A DNA stretch of 64,000 nt, taken from the NCBI RefSeq assembly GCF_027409185.1, contig NC_084463.1, positions 42,758,407-42,822,406 on the forward strand, given 5' to 3'. The notes under the pieces were generated by a model. It was not told the DNA's origin. It was given only the letters and a program-made list of their open reading frames with translations, and did not search any database. The stretch comes from Cynocephalus volans (taxonomy: Eukaryota > Chordata > Mammalia > Dermoptera > Cynocephalidae). This document shows, piece by piece, positions 55,885-64,000 of the stretch (its first letter is position 1; the number at the start of each line of letters is the position of its first letter). The translations under genes and the position numbers were made by a program.

Positions 55885-58340
55885 ATATGTAGGTATTAAA
55901 AGTCTGGATGACCACAAAGATTTTTCTCATATGTGTACTTTTGTTTGTTTGTTTGTTTGCTATTATTTACATGTGTACCAACACCATGGTGCACGTGTTC
56001 AGGTGTTATTATCAGATGCCTTCCAGTGTGACAGGGCACAGTCCAGCTGCCTGGCCCCTTTCAACAGCAAACCACTCAAAAGTCAACTGTTGTTGGAGTT
56101 GGAAGTCAGGTGTTGTCCAGGAATCTCAGTGATCTGAGGAGAGATGTTGGACTAAACTATCTCTCCAGTAACCTGAAGGAGAATGACCAGACTGAAGCCA
56201 TCTCCCTGGTAAACCTGAAGAACAGCCGGACTAAAGCCATCTGAAAGACTCTCATTTACTGAGTTTTTTATGAGGGGTCTGAGGAAATAGAATTTGAAAA
56301 ATGAAAAGCAGGAGGGAGGGGAATGTGCAAGGGGCCAAGTGCAAAGTCTCTCCAAGACTCCATCTGACTTCTGCTCCCATCTTTGCTGTTATTTCAGAGT
56401 CTGGATAGTTTGTGCCTTCTGGCAAGTCTGCAGCTTCAGGCTGGCTGGAAAACAAACTTTACATTAATGTGAATAATATCATCTTGTCCCATAACCAAGT
56501 TTCAAAATGTTAAATAACCACAGGATAAGAGGGAACTCAGAGAAATGCATTCTAAGAAAAACACTGTGTCCTTTTAAAATCTTTTAAAGCCCATGATGTT
56601 TTAGGTCCCAACATGACTTCAGTCCTGCTCACACCAACACCAGAAAGTAGAATCCTATTTGCAAGAGCTTTCCTTTTTCAATTCTCGATGTCTTTTTTAG
56701 TTGTCGTTCCATAGATCACTGGCTGTTTATACTCCCTACAAGCATGTACAAGATGGTGTGTTTTTACTGATTGTAAAAAACCAACAAACAAAAACAGCAT
56801 TAGGAAATGTTTTCTTTTTCAAACTGATGTTCACACAAAACACATATATTTTGTAATTTACTTTTTTCAATCATAAAGTTGAATTGCTTCTTTAAGTAAA
56901 AAATGATCATTTGTTTCTATACTGAGTTTGTTTTTATTCTTCTTTGAGAGGAGTTTCCAACATGTTTTATTTTATATCATCTCTCCCACATCACCTTAGC
57001 AGGCTGATGCCAGTTTATACATCCAAGAATACACCTGTCTTGAATCTGATCTCACAGGCCAGCCACCTGTCAAGAAACCTGAGATGAGATCCGTTTACCT
57101 GGCAAAGCCTCAACCAAGTCGTGTACTGGGTTCTCAGCTCAGGGACAGCTGAAGGATGTGGGGTGGATTTGTTGATTGGCCCCATGCAGTACCCAAGCAC
57201 TTTAATCAGAACCCAACTCTCATTGCCAGGCTGACAGCCAACAAAACTCATGTTTCTTCTCATGATGTTCACCAGCCTGCCACCAAGACACCTGTCCTGA
57301 GCCACCTGTTCTTCAGTCTCTGGCACAAGGCTATGCTGATGTGGATGCAAACCCAGCTCTCGGCCTGCCAAGCATAAATGTGGCCGACTCCACACTGAGC
57401 ATTCAGGTACCAAGCAACGGGTCTTCCCAGGTTCTCAATCAGACTTTCTAGAATTTCCCAAAGATACTAAGACTCAGCCCTTTCAAGATCCCCCCTGTCC
57501 CCCTACCCCCCACCCCAAATTAGAAACAGGACCTGGGAGCCATCCAGACTTTCCTGTCTCCTCCCTAGCAAAAACAGACTTCGACCCAACCAGACACCCT
57601 AATTGGCCACAGAACACCAGCCCAGATGCTGAGCATTAACCTCCTGTCTCCCCACAGAAGACCTCACCTGAGTCTCATCAAAGCCTACGCTGTTCCCCAA
57701 ACTTCACTGTCCAGACATGTTCCAGAACAATCCCTCGGAACTGTCTTTATGAGATGGGACAAGGCATGGTGGGGCTCCAGGATCAGAACAGCTGCCTCAT
57801 CCTCCCTCCTTAGAAGTCTCTACCTACTGGTCAGAATCCTCACATCTTACAGGGCTAAGCCCATGTCCCAGTAAGTGTCCCCTAAAAGAGCCTTCTGGTG
57901 TCCTCCTACTCTGAGGAGAGTGCCCAGGAATAAGAGCCTCTACTGTAGGTAACACTCGGCTTTCACTCTCTCATGACTTGGTTGCTGCCTGAGGAGGGAA
58001 AAGCTATGCAGGGAACAGCCTGTGTCTGACACATCAGAGTTTCCCCAGATGTGGTGACTGTGCAGACTGTGAAACCCCACATAATGCCTGCGAGGGGTAG
58101 ACACGCAGACATTTCCTAACTAAAGTACATAAATTTAAGTTGAATTTAAATAAAACATTATAATGCCATATAAAATTATTTTTATATTAGTTGATTTTAT
58201 AAGACAACTGAGTTAAAATTTGTAACAGCATTAAAATATAATGTTTATAAGAAGCTATGAAAAACATCTATAATTAGTGTGTAAATGACTAAATTTTGGG
58301 TAACTCTGTAAAATTCACCTATGGGTGTAAAAGACATCTG
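55885..58340. other. Unassigned non-coding sequence
   Basis: No gene is supported. The minus frame 57015-57413 (132 residues) shows no family I recognise and lacks promoter or splice support. Around 56150-56240 a short motif ('ctgaagccatctcc'-like) is repeated. 58100-58340 is AT-rich. Confidence 0.35.
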
Positions 58341-58354
58341 TTACTTACTTTACA

Positions 58355-58690
58355 AGACATCTACAATTGGTCGTCCACATCACTGGGCACCAGATTTGAG
58401 GATTCAACCAACTGCAGATCAAAAATACCCCCAAATCAGTAAAAATTATAATCCACCAATAAAAGTGGTAGAAATTTTTTAAAATTACGTCTGGCAACTA
58501 TTTTCATAGAATTTACATTCTACTCGGTATTATATGTAACCTAGAGATGATTTAAAGTATAAGGGAGGATGTGTTTAGTTTATATGCAAATACTACCCAT
58601 TTAATGTACTGTACTTGAGTATCCCTGGATTTTAGTCGCTACAAGGGTCCTGAAACCACTTTCCTGCAGATGCCAAGGAATGACTGTACT
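58355..58690 (+). mobile_element. MER2-like (TcMar-Tigger) DNA transposon
   Basis: 'gaggattcaaccaactgcag', 'cctagagatgatttaaagta', 'gggaggatgtg' and 'gccaaggaatgactgtact' follow the order of MER2, including its paired ends. Confidence 0.75.
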
Positions 58691-58691
58691 G

Positions 58692-59632
58692 GATATTGTA
58701 AGTGCCTTTTCTTCCATGGAGTGCCAGAGTGGTGATAACGTGTTAGAAACTCCTGTGTTTTCAAGCATAAGTCCCCATCCTCTGAGAGTCCTGAGAAAGA
58801 GAGCAGATTGGTCCTGGAGTCCTCATGAAAGGAGGGGGTGGTTTCATTGGGTGTAGTATGTGCGACTCAAAACCTGGGCGTGGAGGCAGAGCAATACCAG
58901 GTGGGGTGTGGGGGGGGTGGGCAATGTCCACCAGAGCTGGAGGATCATGTGGGGGTATGTTGGAGTTGGAAGAGACTTCTGCTGCTGCAGGTGGAAAAAA
59001 AGGCTCCTGGCAGTCACAGAACAGGTTCTAGCTTCATCCAAGAGGCTACAGTTTCATTCTTTCCTTTTTCTTTACCTCTGGCTGCTTGAAATATTTCTCA
59101 TTTCACATTGAGTCTGTGGTCATTAATAATCAACTCTTTAATTAATCAACAGCCACTTCTGCAGCCTGCCTTGTTGCAAACTGGGTGAGAACACACTGCT
59201 GTCTCTGTACAACAGTGATGATCGAATTCTCTCTGAACTCAGTAATTGTAATGCCCGGATTACCAACATCTACTGTGGTGATAATCTTGACCTCTCGTGG
59301 GTCCAGACAAGGCAGGGTCAAAGCTCACTTTAAAAATTATCTGCGAAATGGTCATCAATTCCAGAATATTGGCCTTTAGTATTCTGATCACCAAGGGTAT
59401 CACCTGCATCTGTAGGCTTCTCATGTCTGCAAGGACACTTCTCTTCTCTCTTGCACTTTCCTCTCACCCAGAGGGAGCAAATGTGGGGCCAATTCTTTTT
59501 TACAGTAGAATGTGGTCCGGGACAGCCTGAGCAGCCTGTCACAGGTGGATGTGGCTTTCCCCAGCACATCAATTGGCTGTGTTCCTTCAATAAGAAATCT
59601 CTTCCTTCATATTCTGTGTGAGGTTCTTTTTT

Positions 59633-59640
<8 letters not shown>
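58692..59640 (-). pseudogene. RBM22: RBM22 processed pseudogene, 5'-truncated
   Basis: This is a decayed, intronless copy of RBM22, a spliceosomal protein with a CCCH zinc finger and an RRM. From the top: [19 protein letters not shown] (about 59592-59535), the zinc-finger block [20 protein letters not shown] in the frame 59330-59590, the linker [20 protein letters not shown] remains such as [10 protein letters not shown] and [12 protein letters not shown] (about 59225-59147), and then the Pro-rich C-terminus broken by stops (about 58850-58960). Several frameshifts and in-frame stops are visible. The protein's first third is missing. A MER2 element lies at its 3' edge and a (TTTA)n run at its 5' edge. 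Confidence 0.88.
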
Positions 59641-59676
<36 letters not shown>

Positions 59677-59697
59677 CTTACTTACTTCCTTACTTAG
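59630..59697 (+). repeat. (TTTA)n microsatellite
   Basis: A run of about 12 TTTA units, grading into CTTA units, adjoins the RBM22 pseudogene. Confidence 0.95.
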
Positions 59698-59699
59698 AA

Positions 59700-61025
59700 T
59701 ATTCATGAGATACAAACCTAATTGTCACCCCTCCTGCTCATGATGTGAGGGCCAGATTCATACCCGTTTTGTGCGTGGTTCTTTTTGTTGACATTTGACT
59801 GTGGTATGTCATCTTAAGACAGTTACATCATGAACCTGAGTGAGCAGACCATACTCTAGGCCTAAGAGGCAGACAGGACAGACATTCTTTAATTTACTGC
59901 AGGTTTGACACACTTCAGTCTTCTAGAAATGCTTGTGGACCCCAGGGCACCAGTGAGACACTGTAAATAGCCTGGGGCTGGCTGTGCTTTCTTTTTTGTC
60001 CTTTTATTTGACTACTAAGATATATGGGTTTTTTCCAAGGCATACCTGTCACAGAATGAGGAAGTTCACATCCTATGAGTTCTGTCTGTTGTGGGTGTTG
60101 GATCCCAGAGATGTCACCACCTTGAGAGTGTCCAGAGGCAGTGATAGCTTCTGAGGTGGGAGGTAGGACCACCACAGTCTTGTCAGGCCCAGCCCTGATA
60201 AAAAGGAAAAATTTATAGTTTACTCTCTTATGGAATCAGGCCCACCCAGAAAGCCCCTGTTTTGACTAATTTAAAATTTTATCTTTGATTACATCAGCCA
60301 AATCCCTTCAAGGCTGCACTTTAACTAGCCTTTGAGTGACTGGAACAGGGTGTGCCTGACTTCCACTAGGGTAGAGATTCTAAAGAATCTGAACCCCACA
60401 TCCCCAACTGTAAAGTAAGCCTGTCAAGTCTACAAATGCACATCCACGATTCCTGAATGTATTTTCTACTTCACTGACAGTTTCTAATCAAACAGGAAGC
60501 ATCAAAACCCCAGCCTCTAGCAGATTTTTTAAATTCTGAAATTAAAATAGTTCAGGCATTAAAAGTCTTCCCCATGGACATAGCAATAGTGTTCTCACAG
60601 GCCACCCAGCTTTACTATCCTTGGATCCAGACCAAGTGACCTTACAGAAGTTTACTGGTTGGAGGGGATTGTCTGGGCTGTCCAGGCTTCTGGGCCTGTG
60701 GTCGTGGTGCGAACCTGCCAGCCACATGTGCCTGAACCCACTCCTGCAGGTGACTGACTTGTCAGTGGAGTTCCCATGCCAGTGGGTCCTAGCTGTGTCC
60801 CTCTGCCTGTGATTCAACACACAAGTCAGAGATTCTGAGTTGACCCCCCTCCCAGGTGAGAAGGTTCACTTCTGTCCCAGAGGTGAGATAATGGGGACTC
60901 TCCAGTGACCAGCATCTGGTTCTCACAGTGTTCGTATTCTTTGTGAGAAAGCAATATGGTACAATAGGCTAAAGTTCTAGTTATTTTTCCTCTTTTTAGT
61001 CATTGTAAAATACATATATTTGTTC
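59700..61025. other. Unassigned non-coding sequence
   Basis: No gene is supported; the short open frames at 59915-60175 and 60542-60820 lack any recognisable similarity. Confidence 0.4.
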
Positions 61026-61029
61026 TTCC

Positions 61030-61760
61030 CTGTTTCCTGGCACACAGCTCCTAAAACCCTGGAAATTGTGGGATTTATAAGGTGTCATTTGTATGCTAAT
61101 GAGATGACCTGTGGTTGGGGAACCCTAGATTGCTTCAGAATGGGGACCAGAAAGACCAAGGCATGACTAGAGGGTTGGAATGTTCATCCCAACCTCCTGG
61201 ATAGGGAGAGGCTGAAGGTTAAGTTGATCACCAATGGCCAATGATTTAATCAATGATGAATATGCAATGAAGCTCTCATATTAAAAAAACAAAATGAAAC
61301 TGGGCTTTGCTAGCTTAGGCATGGCTGGATACGTGGATATTCCTGGAGGGGGTGCAGCCGCACCTGCAGAGGGCGTAGAAGTGCTAAGCTCCTTCCCTTA
61401 TCCCTTGCTTAATTCATGTTTTTCATCTGGCTCTTTATCTTTAACTTTGTAATATTCTTTGTAGTAAAAGAGTCAACATATTAAAGTGTTTCCCTGAGTC
61501 CCATGAGCAGCTCTAGCCAATTATTCAATCCTGAGGAGCGGTTGGTTGGACCCCAGGTTTGTATCCAGTCAGTTGGAAAAACACATGACAACTTACTACT
61601 TGAAACTGGTGTCTGAAGTGGGGGCAGTCTTGTGGGACTGAGCCTTCAATCTGTGGGTCTGAGGCTCTGCCCAGGTGGACAGTATCAGAATCAAATTCTT
61701 AAATTCAATTACAGGTTGCCTAGCAGGTGCTCATCACAGAACTGGTTGTTGGTGGGTAGA
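61030..61760 (+). repeat. ERV LTR
   Basis: Motifs 'actgggctttgctagcttag', 'attaaagtgtttccctgagt', 'tggtgtctgaagtgggggca' and 'gtcttgtgggactgagcctt' follow the order of a common mammalian ERV LTR with its flank. The family name is uncertain (MER39/MER74 type). Confidence 0.55.
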
Positions 61761-61837
61761 AGTTCCCACACATATATGAATGTGTGTGCCCTCCCCTTTG
61801 TGTTAGAAATGAGAGAACTGTTTGTGATGGAGAGGTT

Positions 61838-64000
61838 CAGGGGAAGAGACCTGCCCCACCACAGGGTGACAACACTTGGGCAGGGGCTGAAAAAGAGGGG
61901 ATGCCCTGAGGATGGTCCTCAGCCTAGGATCTCCTGGAAGTGGTACACACATGTACACCCGCACACTCAGGGATTTTCATGACTGTATCAAGTGGGCACA
62001 TGCAGATTTCACACTACAGTCTAGCTGTAAAGTTCATTTGTTCCCTTGGTCAGCTCCTGCTTGTGTGCCTGGAGACAGGAGGTTTACACTGCTATAGGGG
62101 GAGTGGCCACTTGTGGCTTGGATTATTGGGTCGCCCTTGTGCCTGTTGGGTCCCTGCAGTGGATGCTGTAGCCTGAGTGCATAGGGAGCCTGTTCCTTCA
62201 GGTTAGGGGAGTTAGGGGTTGAGGTTTCTGCCACCATGGTCATTCCAGGGTACGTTCATGGGCCGCCAATGCTGTGTTGGGGAGCCAGAGGGGTAGGAGG
62301 TGTTTAACAGGAGCTCTGCTTTTGTTCTTGGCCTCAGGACAGAAGTGGCTGGCTGGTTCTGGGTGGTGGGGGCTGCAAAACTCCTCAGGACCCTCTATTT
62401 TTAGGGGGTCTTTTCCTCAAGTCCTATCCAGTCTTGACCCACCTGAGCTTATGAGAACAGAGGAGATGGGGCTCCTTCAGATTGTCATGGCCATAGAGGT
62501 TGGGATGCTGGCATCAAAAGCCACTGAGCCTGCTCACTCAGGTGTGTGCAGTAGCTGTCCCTCTGCTGGGACTCTGCCGGCCCCACCCCCAGTGTCTGCA
62601 ATTCAGGGCACCTTGAGCTCACTCCCCATGCCCGAGATGGGATGCTGAGATCCAGAGAGATCTGTCCAGATCCGTCTTGCACAGGAGTTTTTAGCCTTCA
62701 GCATCCTGGGCCCTCAGAAGCCCCCTGTGATTCTCAGATTTGCCCGGCCTGGGCTCTGGCTGCTTCTCCATTCTGGGCCCATCTTGACCACATTCCTACC
62801 GCCACCATTGCATCCCAGAGTGCCCACATGGTCCTTCTTCCTTCTGCAGAAAGTTCTCCTCCACACACCCAGGATGGAACCAGACCGTGTGTGCCCCCTT
62901 AGGTGCTAGAAAGAAAAGAACTCTGTCTGAGGAGGAGGCTTGGGTGAAGAGGGCAGCGTTCCTGCCACCCAGTGATGATACTTAAGCTGGTCCTGCACAG
63001 GAGGGCACTGCCTTCATCTGGAATTTGACCCAGAGGCTCCTGAAATGCCAATGAATGTCTCCATGTGGCATTTCCTTGCCTTCTTGGCAGCCAGCTGTGG
63101 GGTACAGCTCCACAGATTTCACAGTGTAGTCTGGGTGTAAGGGCTGTTTGTTCCTTGGTCAGTCCCTCTCATGTAAATCTGGGGAAAAGGAGGTCTACAC
63201 TGTCACGAGTGAGGTGGCAGCCAGTGGTACGGAGATTTGGGGTGCACTTGTGAATATTGGGGCCACAGAGTGGCTGGTAGAGGCCAAGGATATAGGGAGA
63301 CTTTTCTTCATGGTGCCAGGTGTCCTGGCATTCTGGTCATTCCAGGGTGTGCGGACCTCTAGTGCTCAGGGCTGATATATTGCTGCCTACCTGTGAGATA
63401 CAGGGGGAGCTTTGGGGGAAGAGGAAAGTTTTCCTACCACCCGATGATTACCCTTGGGCTGGGCCTGGACAAAAGCACACAGCCCTGGTCTGACATTCAG
63501 CTGAGGGGCTCCTGGACATGGTAGGGATGATCTCCTGACATCCATTCCCTGGTCCATTCCCTGACAGTCACTGGCAGAAGGGCTGGTTGGTTCCTGCAAT
63601 GGATGTGTGTGTATATGTGTATGTGTGTGGGGGGAGGATATAAATATAAATATATACACACAGAGGACTTTCCCTAAATACATATACATGCATATATTTA
63701 TAGATAAAGAGAAAGTCATTGCTGCACCTGTCTCTGAGTGAAGTACCCAGAACTGGTCGACAGGACCGTGCTGTGTTTGGAGCAGTGGCGATGAACAGGC
63801 ACCAAGGCCTGAGACCTTGAGGGGCCTTGGTCTCTGCAGTCTAGTGCACAGTGGACTCCTTTTTTCTCTTGGTCATTTTCTGTAAAGCAAGTGTAAGGAA
63901 AGAAGGTCTACTGTGCCACAGGGGAAGTGACACTCAGTGGTTTGGACTTCTGGGGCACACGTCTACATTTTGGGGACCTGGGGTAGCTGGTAGAGGCCAA
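61838..64000. repeat. Degenerate long-period tandem repeats (about 470 bp), running off the window
   Basis: Three related units occur: about 61838-62275, 62943-63414, and 63415 to the window end. Each opens with a 'gggaagag...ccaccc...gatgat' block and later carries a 'tttcacagtgtagtctgggt' block and a 'gtcattccagggt' block. A roughly 660-bp spacer separates the first two, and the third contains an inserted (TG/TA)-rich stretch at about 63600-63700. No protein is supported. Confidence 0.6.

Noticed and set aside
57015-57413. 132-residue minus-strand frame as a possible gene
   Set aside because: No recognisable domain, no splice or promoter signal; no more than chance length for this GC content.

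Overview
The window is nuclear DNA from a placental mammal. It holds few genes, single-exon or intron-bearing gene pieces with GT/AG splice sites, and many interspersed repeats (L1, MIR, MaLR/ERV LTRs, Tigger and mariner-type DNA elements). Every SINE seen is built only from tRNA-Ile-like units, as a monomer or a head-to-tail dimer, followed directly by a simple A-rich tail. That design is described for the CYN-SINEs of colugos (Dermoptera), so a colugo (Galeopterus or Cynocephalus) is my best inference of source. It is not proven.

Only two ordinary host genes are supported. The RING/B-box coding exon of TRIM17 lies on the minus strand at about 13.1-13.5 kb. A complete single-exon histone H3 gene lies on the minus strand at 30126-30536. 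The pair, on the same strand about 17 kb apart, matches the TRIM17 - H3-4 (H3t, HIST3H3) arrangement of human 1q42.13. The H3 gene has the layout of a replication-dependent histone gene: two CCAAT boxes, a TATA box, no intron, the canonical 3' stem-loop and an HDE-like element. Its protein carries 21 substitutions against H3.1, including methionine in place of lysine 36. That is the same change as the H3K36M oncohistone, here encoded in the germline.

Gene remnants: a RAB12 processed pseudogene (5.9-8.0 kb) sits inside an L1 with a 12-bp target-site duplication. An FRG2-like four-exon gene (52.0-53.6 kb, minus) has all its splice sites but one single-base frameshift in exon 1. A 5'-truncated RBM22 processed pseudogene lies at 58.7-59.6 kb (minus).

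Layout: 1-3.7 kb old repeats and unassigned DNA; 3.8-10.1 kb plus-strand L1 split by the RAB12 copy; 10.1-11.5 kb GC-rich VNTR joined to a minus-strand promoter-like segment resembling a histone promoter; 11.6-12.8 kb old minus-strand L1; 12.9-16.5 kb TRIM17 exon, 45-bp, 70-bp and 41-bp minisatellites and a CpG island; 17-28 kb a field of LTRs; 30-31 kb the H3 gene; 31.9-40.2 kb a near-full-length L1 split by a 2.6-kb L1-derived element with an internal 80-bp VNTR; 41.8-44.8 kb two head-to-head L1 copies; 45-50 kb LTRs; 51-54 kb the FRG2-like segment between direct repeats; 55-61 kb LTR, MER2 and RBM22 pseudogene; 61.8-64 kb degenerate tandem repeats of about 470 bp running off the end.

Repeat family names come from recall of consensus sequences. 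Repeat boundaries are approximate, usually within a few tens of bases.
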